Origin: [Clostridium] hylemonae DSM 15053
GTDB lineage: Bacteria; Bacillota; Clostridia; Lachnospirales; Lachnospiraceae
Direction of reading: 5' to 3'
Length of the DNA: 64,000 nucleotides
Assembly: GCF_008281175.1 (NCBI RefSeq)
Contig: NZ_CP036524.1
Coordinates: 620,001-684,000 of the forward strand
A model generated the notes under the pieces. The model searched no databases, had not been told where the DNA came from, and saw only the letters and a list, made by a program, of their open reading frames with translations. The translations under genes and the position numbers were made by a program. Shown in pieces: positions 17,855 through 26,058 of the stretch. Position 1 is the stretch's first letter; each line of letters starts with the position of its first letter.

Positions 17855-18840
17855 AGATAAGGAAATTAGACCGGTTTCAGGGGATTCTCCTGCTGATAAT
17901 TATTTTGTACAGTGTTTTTGTCGCGGTCAAGAATCCGGCGTTCATACATATAGAAACTATTTTTGATATTACCCGTGTCGCGTCGACTACGCTGATGGTT
18001 GCCATCGGCCTTCTCGTAGTGATGATCTCGGGAGGGATCGACGTATCATTTATGGCAGTTGCCCTGTTCGGAAGCTACACGACGATAAACATTATGATCG
18101 GAACCGGAATAGACAATCTGGCATTCGCTTTTTTCAGCTCTGCGCTTATCGGCGGCATACTGGGAGTTATCAACGCTCTGCTCATCAGCTGGCTTAAGCT
18201 GCCGCCATTTATCATTACACTTGGAACTCAGAATCTGTTCCATGGAATTATGACAACATTTATCAGCGATAAGTCTTTTGGCGCGGGCGTGCTTCCGGAA
18301 AGTCTGCATTCCTTTGGACAGGCTTCTGTATTTAAGATAAAAGATGTGGGGCTGACAGCTTCTGTGATCCCGGTACTGCTGGCCGCCCTTGTGACCTGGT
18401 TTGTTTTATACAGGACAATGGTCGGAAGAGGGATATTTGCGGTTGGAAATGATGAAGAGTCCGCCAGAAGGGCTGGATTCAACCCGTTTAGGATCAGGCT
18501 GTTTGTGTATGTCTATTCGGGGATCCTGGCCGGGATCATGGGCATGATGTATGTGGCACAGACAAATGCCCTGTATCCGAATAAGCTCGTCGGCGATGAA
18601 CTGATCGTAGTGGCCGCGGTTGTGATCGGCGGGACAAAGATCACGGGAGGGCAGGGAAAAATATTTGGAGCCGTCCTCGGCGTGATCATTATCTATCTTC
18701 TAAATACAACGCTGATCATGATCGGTCTGTCATCCTCGTGGAACAATCTGTTTGTAGGGACTATTCTGGTCATCTCAGTAGCTGTGACATCATATCAGGA
18801 AAAGGTGAAGAATCGAAATAACCTTATCTTTACAGAATAG
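17851..18840 (+). CDS. sugar ABC transporter permease 1 (RbsC/LsrC type)
   Basis: A 329-residue membrane permease of the branched-chain/ribose family with about eight to ten hydrophobic segments. It has MISGGIDVSFMAVALFG near residue 60 and the signature EESARRAGFNPFRIR, followed late by VVAAVVIGGTKITGGQG. ATG 17851 overlaps the ATPase stop codon and has GGGGGAG upstream. With the different permease at 18852 it should form a heterodimeric channel. Confidence 0.93.
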   Translation: MKIRKLDRFQGILLLIIILYSVFVAVKNPAFIHIETIFDITRVASTTLMVAIGLLVVMISGGIDVSFMAVALFGSYTTINIMIGTGIDNLAFAFFSSALIGGILGVINALLISWLKLPPFIITLGTQNLFHGIMTTFISDKSFGAGVLPESLHSFGQASVFKIKDVGLTASVIPVLLAALVTWFVLYRTMVGRGIFAVGNDEESARRAGFNPFRIRLFVYVYSGILAGIMGMMYVAQTNALYPNKLVGDELIVVAAVVIGGTKITGGQGKIFGAVLGVIIIYLLNTTLIMIGLSSSWNNLFVGTILVISVAVTSYQEKVKNRNNLIFTE

Positions 18841-18851
18841 GGAGGCAGAAG

Positions 18852-19865
18852 ATGAATAAAGTAAATAAAATGATCCGCAGAGATCTAAATCTGAGTATTC
18901 TAACAGGAGTGACCGTGCTTGTGCTGCTGTGGTCGGCGGTATCCTTCGGGGACGCAATGTACTCTCTGAAAAATATACAGTCTATGACGTTCCAGATCCC
19001 GGAATTTGGATTTTTGGCTTTGGCGATGATGTTGTCCAATATGATCGGAGGAATCGATCTGTCCATTATCGCCAATGCAAATACAGTTGCCATCATGAGC
19101 GCATATATTCTCAACGGACAATGGGCGTTTGGGCTGACAGGACCGGCAAGGATCGCGGCCGCGGTCATAGCCGCACTGATCGTAAGCCTTCTGTTCGGTC
19201 TGCTGAACGGAGTGCTCATTTCCAGGACTTCGGCCCCTCCACTCATAGCGACACTGGGCACGATGACATTGTTCCAGGGTATCGGGATGGCAGTGACAGG
19301 AGGAGCGAGTGTCGGGAACATTGATAAGGGATTTGCGCAGATGGGCAAGGCAACGCTGATACAGATCCCCCTTATTTTCTGGCTGTTTCTGGCGGCGGCA
19401 GTGATTCTGGGCATGGTCATGTCAAAAAGCAAGTTTGGAAGAAAACTATATCTGTATGGAGATAATCCTACGGCTTCCAGATTCTCGGCCATAGATAATG
19501 ATAAGATGTGCATCTGTACCTTTCTTTTGACAGGCGTTCTCGCGGGGATGGCGGGCCTGATCGTACTCAGCAGAGTCAATTCCGCCAAAGTGGGATATGG
19601 TGATTCTTATCTGCTCCAGACGCTGATCGTATGTGTGGTCGGAGGGATCGATCCAAACGGCGGCAAGGGCAGAGTGGGCGGAGTGCTGATCGCAGTCATA
19701 CTGATGCAGATCTTATCCAGCGCTTTTACAATTATGTCATTGTCCCCTTACACGAAGAAATTGATCTGGGGGATCATGCTCGTACTTGTGCTCGGTCTGA
19801 ATTACGCGTTAAAAAAGTATACCAATATGACGGAACTTAGAAAAAGTCTGAAAGAGGGGTGTTAG
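18852..19865 (+). CDS. sugar ABC transporter permease 2 (RbsC/LsrD type)
   Basis: A 337-residue permease of the same family. It carries LSNMIGGIDLSIIANANTVAIM, a variant of the GGIDLS signature, then GDNPTASRFSAIDND and LIVCVVGGIDPNGGKG. RBS GGGAGG lies just before ATG 18852. It differs clearly from permease 1, so the pair is not a recent duplication. Two distinct permeases per ATPase are the design of AI-2 (Lsr) and rhamnose (Rha) transporters rather than of ribose transporters. Confidence 0.93.
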   Translation: MNKVNKMIRRDLNLSILTGVTVLVLLWSAVSFGDAMYSLKNIQSMTFQIPEFGFLALAMMLSNMIGGIDLSIIANANTVAIMSAYILNGQWAFGLTGPARIAAAVIAALIVSLLFGLLNGVLISRTSAPPLIATLGTMTLFQGIGMAVTGGASVGNIDKGFAQMGKATLIQIPLIFWLFLAAAVILGMVMSKSKFGRKLYLYGDNPTASRFSAIDNDKMCICTFLLTGVLAGMAGLIVLSRVNSAKVGYGDSYLLQTLIVCVVGGIDPNGGKGRVGGVLIAVILMQILSSAFTIMSLSPYTKKLIWGIMLVLVLGLNYALKKYTNMTELRKSLKEGC

Positions 19866-19867
19866 AA

Positions 19868-20437
19868 GTGAGCGAAGAGAAATATAAGGAATTGTATAAA
19901 ACGATACTTCTGGAACACGAAAAGGTATTTGAAAAACAGGATCTGACAGAATTACAGCAGTTCATGGAACATATAAAAACGGCCGGGCGCGTTTTTCTTA
20001 TGGGCGTCGGCAGAGAAGGCATTGCCGCGCGGGCGTTTGCCATGCGGCTGATGCATCTTGGAAAAGAAGTACACTGGATCTGGGACGATACGACGCCGGG
20101 CATGGCGGCCGGAGACTTATTCATCGCCGTCAATGGTTCGGGAAAAATAGGACATATTCACTATGTGACAGAGCGGGCGAAAGAAAGCGGCGCGGCTGTC
20201 GCGGTCGTCACAGGGGGACCAAAAGAAAAGACACCGGCTCTTGCGGACTGTGTACTGTTTGTTCCGGCGTGCGTCTATAACGGCACGGATGACAGGGCGG
20301 TGCCCTCCGTACAGCCGATGGGCAACTTATTTGAACAGCATCTGTTTCTTCTGTTCGATATTATCATCATACAGCTGGAAGAAGAGATGCAGCTCACACA
20401 TGCGCAGATGGAAGCAAGGCACAGAAATGTAGAATAA
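19868..20437 (+). CDS. SIS-domain sugar isomerase, 6-phospho-3-hexuloisomerase-like
   Basis: A 189-residue single SIS-domain protein. The sugar-phosphate-binding stretch reads GVGREGIAARAFAMRLMHLGKEV, with the middle part close to 6-phospho-3-hexuloisomerase (HxlB), followed by IAVNGSGKIGHIHYV and the C-terminal PMGNLFEQHLFLLFD seen in HxlB-like proteins. GTG 19868 is chosen because GAGGGG lies eight bases before it; a GTG at 19859 overlaps the permease. It is the last gene of the transporter operon and probably isomerises the imported, phosphorylated sugar. No matching synthase or kinase gene is adjacent. Confidence 0.78.
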   Translation: MSEEKYKELYKTILLEHEKVFEKQDLTELQQFMEHIKTAGRVFLMGVGREGIAARAFAMRLMHLGKEVHWIWDDTTPGMAAGDLFIAVNGSGKIGHIHYVTERAKESGAAVAVVTGGPKEKTPALADCVLFVPACVYNGTDDRAVPSVQPMGNLFEQHLFLLFDIIIIQLEEEMQLTHAQMEARHRNVE

Positions 20438-20454
20438 TTCCGGGATAAGCGAAA

Positions 20455-20515
20455 AAAACAGCAGATACAGAAGAGAAGCCGCGTGAACGGCAGACAGTTC
20501 TGTATCTGCTGTTTT
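20455..20515. terminator. bidirectional terminator
   Basis: An 18-bp perfect inverted repeat (20455-20472 with 20498-20515) with A-rich and T-rich flanks lies between the SIS gene and the convergent AraC gene. The tracts suit termination from both sides. Confidence 0.9.
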
Positions 20516-20555
20516 CATTTACATATGAGGCGGCAGGACGCCGGTTTATGTCCGG

Positions 20556-21407
20556 TCAGTCCTTTTGTCTCACCGGTATCCATACTTCATACTGCGCGTT
20601 ATCCGGATCCGCGTTCAGGTATACTTCAATATCTGGTGCGTCGGCATATTCATATCCGGAGCCCGGCAGCCATTCTGTGACGATCCGCTGTTCCAGTTCC
20701 TGGATGGAACGGTTTGTCCCTGAACCGGTGAAGATGGCCCAGGTGGCTGCCGGAACATGGTATTCCTCCAGACTGCCGGTAAGCTCCATATCGCTTGACA
20801 CTGCCAGATAGTACCGCCACTCATCTTCGTCGTGGCAGGCGCTGACACCTAACAGCCCCATCGGCCGGCCGTTCATCATTTTAGCGAGAGCTCCGATCGT
20901 GCCGTCCGCGGCCGCCTTCTGCCAGAGTCCCGGGACAACGGAGAAGTTCTCTTCGATATCTTTGTGAAGAGGCTCCGATATACCGATGATGCGGAAAGAT
21001 TCCTTTGCTTCGATTCTGTAATTCATTTCTTCCACTCCTTTGATCGTTATTTGAAAACTTATGGGCGGAAATGATTTGAGCACTGCGCCTTCCTTTTTTG
21101 CGGACGACGGCGTGATCCCGTGTATGCTCTGAAACGCCCGGTTAAAGGCTGTAGGGGAAGCATAGCCGTACTTTAAAGCGATATCCAGAACCTTTGCCCC
21201 TTTATTCTGCAGGTCCGCGGCCGCCAGCGTCATCCGTCTGCGGCGTATATATTCGGAAAGCGGGACGCCCGCCATAAAGGCGAACATCCTCTGGAAATGA
21301 TAGGTGGAGCAGCAGGCCGTTCTGGCTGCCTGCGCGTAATCAAGCTCCTCCGTAATATTTTCTTCAATATAATTCACCGCTTTGTTGAGACGTTCTATCC
21401 ATTCCAT
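20556..21407 (-). CDS. AraC family regulator with GyrI-like ligand domain
   Basis: A 283-residue regulator with the reverse order from most AraC proteins. The helix-turn-helix pair is N-terminal (residues 1-105, including YHFQRMFAFMAGVPLSEYIRRRR), followed by a GyrI-like/effector-binding domain from about residue 125 (IGISEPLHKDIEENF and GLLGVSACH). This is the SoxS/Rob/TipA-like drug or metabolite sensing arrangement. It stands alone, between the terminator at 20455 and the gdpP promoter region. Its target is not visible here. Confidence 0.9.
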   Translation of the reverse strand: MEWIERLNKAVNYIEENITEELDYAQAARTACCSTYHFQRMFAFMAGVPLSEYIRRRRMTLAAADLQNKGAKVLDIALKYGYASPTAFNRAFQSIHGITPSSAKKEGAVLKSFPPISFQITIKGVEEMNYRIEAKESFRIIGISEPLHKDIEENFSVVPGLWQKAAADGTIGALAKMMNGRPMGLLGVSACHDEDEWRYYLAVSSDMELTGSLEEYHVPAATWAIFTGSGTNRSIQELEQRIVTEWLPGSGYEYADAPDIEVYLNADPDNAQYEVWIPVRQKD

Positions 21408-21459
21408 ACATGCCTTCTCCTTTTCCCATGCTTTATTATAGTTTCTTTTATGTGCGCCT

Positions 21460-21490
21460 GCCTCTCTTTTTGTGCAAATAAAAGAGAGGC
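21460..21490. repeat. inverted repeat between AraC and gdpP genes
   Basis: An 11-bp perfect inverted repeat (21460-21470 with 21480-21490) lies 53 bases upstream of the AraC gene start. It could be an operator for this regulator or a weak terminator. It is the only notable element in the 240-base gap besides the -10 boxes. Confidence 0.4.
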
Positions 21491-21511
21491 TGTTTTACAT
21501 AATTGAGTAGT

Positions 21512-21578
21512 GTTATAATTATACAGTTTTACCGAAAAGATACAAGTCCTTTCCTTTCTCCGGGAAAGATGTTATAAT
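21512..21578 (+). promoter_or_regulatory. two extended -10 promoters upstream of gdpP
   Basis: TGTTATAAT occurs twice, at 21511-21519 and 21570-21578. Both match the extended -10 pattern (TGnTATAAT), which compensates for weak -35 regions. They would drive gdpP-rplI-dnaB. Confidence 0.6.
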
Positions 21579-21650
21579 ATTGGCGTATATTGTGTGGCTC
21601 TGTTTAGAAAGAGACTGTGACTGTTATAGGTCAGATTAGAGGATGGAGAT

Positions 21651-23705
21651 ATGAAAGAGAATAAGAAAGTCCAGCTGAAGGGCCAGCTGAGACTGTATAT
21701 GCAATGGCCGGCCATCATGGCGCTGTTTCTTGTGGCCGTGAACATATGGATATACAAGCTGGATAGGCGCGCGGGGACATTGATGTTCATATTCCTGCTC
21801 ATTTATATTGTGATGGTAGGTATATTGTATCTGTACAGCAAGTCTGTCATTATGAAAGATCTCGTTGAATTTGCCGCTCAGTACGGTATCGTGCAGAATA
21901 CGCTGCTTCGGGAACTGTCTGTTCCGTATGCGATCCTTCTGGAGGACGGCAAGGCGATATGGATGAACGACAAGTTTGAAGAGATATTCGGAAGAAAGCC
22001 GAAAGGGGAGGCCTATGTAAGTAAGTACATCCCTGAGCTGAACAAGAACATATTCCCAAAAGAAGAAGATGAGATCGTGGAGATGGATGTCTACTACGAA
22101 AACCGGGAATATAAGGCGGTGCTCCGGCGCGTGTCGGTGGCAGGCTTCAGTGAGACAGAACAGCTGATGGAGCTCCCGGAGGAGCGGGAATACTTTATCG
22201 CCGTATATCTCAACGATGTGACGGAACTGAACGTATGTAAGAAAGAAAATGAAGAACAGCGTCTCGTTGCGGGACTCATATATATTGACAATTATGACGA
22301 AGTGATCAACAGCGTGGAAGAGGTGCGCCAGTCTCTTTTGATGGCGCTCGTTGACCGTAAGATCAACCAGTATATTGCCAGAGTGGACGGCATTGTCAAG
22401 AAGCTGGAAAATGATAAATATTTTATAGCGATCAAGAAGCAGTATTTTAAAAAGCTGGAACAGGATAAATTTTCACTGCTTGAGGATGTGAAGTCGGTCA
22501 ACATCGGAAACGGGATCCCCGCTACGCTCAGCATCGGACTTGGACTCAGCAATTCGGCGTATTCGCAGAGCTATAACTATGCCCGCGTCGCCATTGACCT
22601 TGCGCTCGCCCGCGGAGGCGACCAGGCGGTGATAAAGGACTGCAGCGGTATCACTTACTATGGAGGCAAGCGGGAGCAGACGTCCAAGAACACAAGAGTG
22701 AAAGCGAGGGTAAAAGCGGAAGCGCTCAGAGAGTTTATCACCGTAAAGGAACACATTCTCGTTATGGGACATAAGCTGACGGACGTAGATTCCTTCGGCG
22801 CGGCGGTTGGAATATACAGGGCGGCGGCCGCTCTTGAAAAGAAGGCGCACATTATCATAAATGAGGTGTCCGCTTCGCTTCGCCCGCTGTATGAAGTATA
22901 CGCAAACGACCCTGCCTATCCGGAGGACCTGTTTTTGAATTCACAGCAGGCCATCGACATGGCGGACGCGGACACGATGGTCGTTGTCGTGGATACGAAC
23001 CGGCCGCAGATGACAGAGTGTGAGGAACTGCTCCGCATGACACGCACGATCGTCGTGCTGGATCACCACAGACAGAGCAGCGATAATATTGACAATGCGC
23101 TGCTGTCGTACATTGAGCCGTACGCGTCTTCTGCGTGTGAGATGGTCGCGGAGGTTCTGCAGTATATCGTAGATGATATCAAGATACCCAATATCGAGGC
23201 GAGCAGCCTGTATGCGGGCATTATGATCGACACGAACAATTTCATGAACCGGACCGGGGTGCGTACGTTTGAAGCCGCGGCATTTCTGCGCCGGTGCGGC
23301 GCGGACATCACGCTTGTGCGCAAGATGTTCCGGGACGACATGGATGCGTACCGGGCAAAGGCTGAGATCATCAGCAGCGCGGAAGTATATGAGGATAAGT
23401 TCGCCATCGCGCGGGGCACGGGGCTTGCCATAGAAAGTCCGACGATCATAGGCGCCCAGGCGGCCAATGAGCTGCTGGATATAAGCCAGATCAAGGCGTC
23501 CTTCGTGCTGACAGAGTACAACGGCAAGATCTATATAAGCGCAAGGTCCATCGACGAAGTGAATGTGCAGATCATTATGGAGCGTCTCGGCGGCGGCGGA
23601 CATATGAACGCGGCGGGCGCGCAGCTTCTGGATGTAAATATGGACCAGGCGGTGGAGAAGCTTCAGGAAGTAATACATGACATGGTAGAAGGAGGAGACA
23701 TCTAA
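21651..23705 (+). CDS. gdpP: GdpP-type DHH phosphodiesterase (cyclic-di-AMP)
   Basis: A 684-residue membrane enzyme that hydrolyses cyclic di-AMP to pApA in Firmicutes. The order is two membrane segments within residues 15-65, a PAS-like domain (about 80-175), a degenerate GGDEF domain, then DHH and DHHA1 domains. Metal motifs are visible: MGHKLTDVDSFGAA near residue 370, VVVVDTNRP, VVLDHHRQ near 465, and the DHHA1 GGGGHMNAAGA near 650. It is followed one base later by rplI and then dnaB, the conserved Firmicute order. Confidence 0.96.
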   Translation: MKENKKVQLKGQLRLYMQWPAIMALFLVAVNIWIYKLDRRAGTLMFIFLLIYIVMVGILYLYSKSVIMKDLVEFAAQYGIVQNTLLRELSVPYAILLEDGKAIWMNDKFEEIFGRKPKGEAYVSKYIPELNKNIFPKEEDEIVEMDVYYENREYKAVLRRVSVAGFSETEQLMELPEEREYFIAVYLNDVTELNVCKKENEEQRLVAGLIYIDNYDEVINSVEEVRQSLLMALVDRKINQYIARVDGIVKKLENDKYFIAIKKQYFKKLEQDKFSLLEDVKSVNIGNGIPATLSIGLGLSNSAYSQSYNYARVAIDLALARGGDQAVIKDCSGITYYGGKREQTSKNTRVKARVKAEALREFITVKEHILVMGHKLTDVDSFGAAVGIYRAAAALEKKAHIIINEVSASLRPLYEVYANDPAYPEDLFLNSQQAIDMADADTMVVVVDTNRPQMTECEELLRMTRTIVVLDHHRQSSDNIDNALLSYIEPYASSACEMVAEVLQYIVDDIKIPNIEASSLYAGIMIDTNNFMNRTGVRTFEAAAFLRRCGADITLVRKMFRDDMDAYRAKAEIISSAEVYEDKFAIARGTGLAIESPTIIGAQAANELLDISQIKASFVLTEYNGKIYISARSIDEVNVQIIMERLGGGGHMNAAGAQLLDVNMDQAVEKLQEVIHDMVEGGDI

Positions 23706-23706
23706 G

Positions 23707-24156
23707 ATGAAAGTAATATTAAATGAAGACGTGAAATCACTCGGAAAAAAGGGAGATATCGTGGAGGTGAGCGACGGCTACGCCAGGAACTTTATCCTTA
23801 AGAATAAAAAAGGGGTGGAAGCCAACAGCAAGAACCTGAACGACTTAAAGCTTAAGAAGGCAAATGCCGATAAGGTTGCCCAGGAGCAGTATGAGGCTGC
23901 CAAAGAGCTTGGCGCCAGGATCGAAGAAGGAAGCATAAAAGTGTCCATCAAAGTCGGGGAGGGCGGCAAGGCGTTTGGAGCCGTGTCCTCCAAGGAGATC
24001 TCCGCAGAGGTGAAGGCACAGATGGGTCTGGAGATCGATAAGAAAAAGGTACAGCTCAAAGAGACGATCAAGACGCTCGGGACACATAATGTTCCAATCA
24101 AACTGCATCCGAAGGTGACAGCAGAGCTGAAAGTTGTTGTTACGGAAGAAGTATAG
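23707..24156 (+). CDS. rplI: 50S ribosomal protein L9
   Basis: L9 binds 23S rRNA at the base of the L1 stalk. The 149-residue protein has the L9 signature MKVILNEDVKSLGKKGDIVEV with GYARNFI, a long charged connecting helix, and the C-terminal domain ending in HPKVTAELKVVV. GGAGG lies before ATG 23707, next to the gdpP stop codon. Confidence 0.98.
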   Translation: MKVILNEDVKSLGKKGDIVEVSDGYARNFILKNKKGVEANSKNLNDLKLKKANADKVAQEQYEAAKELGARIEEGSIKVSIKVGEGGKAFGAVSSKEISAEVKAQMGLEIDKKKVQLKETIKTLGTHNVPIKLHPKVTAELKVVVTEEV

Positions 24157-24168
24157 GAGGAGGGCGGT

Positions 24169-25509
24169 ATGGAAGAGGCGCTCATTAAAAGAGTCATGCC
24201 CCATAGCGTGGAAGCGGAACAGTCGGTCGTAGGCGCCATGCTGATGGATAAGGACGCCATCATGACCGCGTCTGAGATCATCAGCGGAAAAGATTTTTAC
24301 CAGTCTGCTTACGGCGTGATATTTGATTCCATGGTAGAGCTTTTTAACGAAGGCAAGCCGGTGGATCTGATCACGCTTCAGGAGCGGCTGAAGGAAAAAG
24401 ATGTGCCTGCGGAGATCGCAAGCCTGGAATTTGTCAAGGATCTTGTGACCGCCGTTCCTACGTCTGCCAACGTTAAGTATTATGCGGATATTGTGTCCGA
24501 CAAGTCCATGATGCGGAAGCTGATCAAGCTCAATGAAGAGATCGCCAACATATGTTACGCTGGAAAAGAGCCGCTTGAGTCGGTGCTTGAGACAACGGAG
24601 AAATCAGTGTTTGATCTGCTGCAGAGGCGCAACACGGGAGATTATGTCCCGATCAAGGACGTCGTGCTGAACGCGCTGGACCGCATTGAGAAGGCGTCCA
24701 AGAACAAAGGGACTGTCACGGGGATCCCGACCGGGTTTATAGATCTGGATTACAAGCTCTCAGGCCTCCAGCCGTCGGACCTGGTGCTCGTGGCGGCAAG
24801 GCCGTCCATGGGTAAGACGGCTTTTGTCCTGAATATCGCACAGTACATCGCGTTCAAGAAAGATAAGGGCGTGGCGATCTTCAGTCTGGAAATGTCAAAG
24901 GAGCAGCTTGTGAACCGTCTGTTTTCCCTTGAGTCACAGGTGGACGCCCAGGCACTCCGTACAGGTAATATGAAAGATTCCGACTGGGAGAAGCTTATAG
25001 AGGGGGCGGGCATTATCGGCCAGTCCAACTTGATCATAGACGATACCCCCGGTATCTCGGTGTCAGAGCTGCGTTCCAAATGCCGGAAGTACAAGCTGGA
25101 ACATGGCCTTGATATCGTCATCATAGACTACCTGCAGCTCATGACCGGAAGCGTCGGTAAGAGCTCCGAATCAAGGCAGCAGGAAATATCCGAGATATCG
25201 CGTTCCCTCAAGGCGCTCGCAAGAGAGCTGAGTGTTCCGGTGATCGCGCTGTCCCAGCTAAGCCGTGCCGTAGAGAGCAGGCCGGATAAAAGACCTATGC
25301 TTTCTGACCTGCGTGAGTCGGGGGCCATTGAGCAGGACGCCGACGTAGTTATGTTTATATACAGAGATGAATACTATAACAAAGATTCAGAATATAAGAA
25401 ACAGGCAGAGATCATTATTGCAAAACAAAGAAACGGCCCTGTAGGGACCGTTCATCTGGCTTGGCTTGGCGAGTACACAAAGTTCGCCAACCTAAGCAGG
25501 CAGGAATAA
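24169..25509 (+). CDS. dnaB: replicative DNA helicase
   Basis: The hexameric helicase that unwinds DNA at the replication fork. At 446 residues it has normal length. The N-terminal domain starts MPHSVEAEQSVVGAML; the RecA-like domain has Walker A ARPSMGKTAF at about residue 208, DIVIIDYLQLM as Walker B, and SDLRESGAIEQDADVVMFIYR. No intein is present. It follows rplI by 12 bases with GGAGG upstream. Its 3' end overlaps the convergent small gene by 18 bases. Confidence 0.98.
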   Translation: MEEALIKRVMPHSVEAEQSVVGAMLMDKDAIMTASEIISGKDFYQSAYGVIFDSMVELFNEGKPVDLITLQERLKEKDVPAEIASLEFVKDLVTAVPTSANVKYYADIVSDKSMMRKLIKLNEEIANICYAGKEPLESVLETTEKSVFDLLQRRNTGDYVPIKDVVLNALDRIEKASKNKGTVTGIPTGFIDLDYKLSGLQPSDLVLVAARPSMGKTAFVLNIAQYIAFKKDKGVAIFSLEMSKEQLVNRLFSLESQVDAQALRTGNMKDSDWEKLIEGAGIIGQSNLIIDDTPGISVSELRSKCRKYKLEHGLDIVIIDYLQLMTGSVGKSSESRQQEISEISRSLKALARELSVPVIALSQLSRAVESRPDKRPMLSDLRESGAIEQDADVVMFIYRDEYYNKDSEYKKQAEIIIAKQRNGPVGTVHLAWLGEYTKFANLSRQE

Positions 25510-25848
25510 TTTTTTCAGCTTTTCCACTGGGCCGGTTCCCGCTGCAGCTTTCCGGTAAGATTGCTGCTGGCGGATGAGCTGGTCCAGTTTTTTAAATTGT
25601 TCATCCTCCTGGCGCTCCTTTGCATCGAGAAGGAAGGACATCTCTTTGCTGAACATGGACATAAGTACCTCATTGTTGTTTTCCAGCATGCGCTTCATGT
25701 ACAACTGCTCTCTGGTACGGCGGATGTCAGGGATCAAGGCCTTCAGATCTGAAAAAGGCACCCCCTGCTCGTACAATTCTTTGATACAGCCATACAGTTT
25801 TGCGTCATCTTTTGTCTCGCGTCTCAACTGTTCTAATGCGTTTCCCAT
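25492..25848 (-). CDS. uncharacterised charged helical protein
   Basis: A 118-residue protein that I do not recognise. It is rich in Glu, Lys, Arg and Gln, with no membrane segment, and is probably largely helical or coiled-coil in residues 45-95 (MLENNNEVLMSMFSKEMSFL, then a Lys/Gln-rich stretch). GGGGG followed by ATTAT before ATG 25848 gives a usable ribosome site. The gene overlaps the last 18 bases of dnaB in the opposite orientation. The alternative plus-strand reading of the same DNA has no such composition and is likely spurious. Confidence 0.6.
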   Translation of the reverse strand: MGNALEQLRRETKDDAKLYGCIKELYEQGVPFSDLKALIPDIRRTREQLYMKRMLENNNEVLMSMFSKEMSFLLDAKERQEDEQFKKLDQLIRQQQSYRKAAAGTGPVEKLKKLFLPA

Positions 25849-26058
25849 TATTATACCCCCTTATGAATAAAGATTCTTTCATGGAGTAATCATAGCACAC
25901 GGCTGTGGTAAAACGAGTCAAAACCCGTCGAGGACAAACAAAAAACTAAAAATGGCATATTTATTGTATTTTATGCAAATATAGTGAAATGCATTCTAAA
26001 AAAATGATATAATCATAAAAGAATATATGTAAAAAATTGGAAGAAAAGAGGGAACGGC

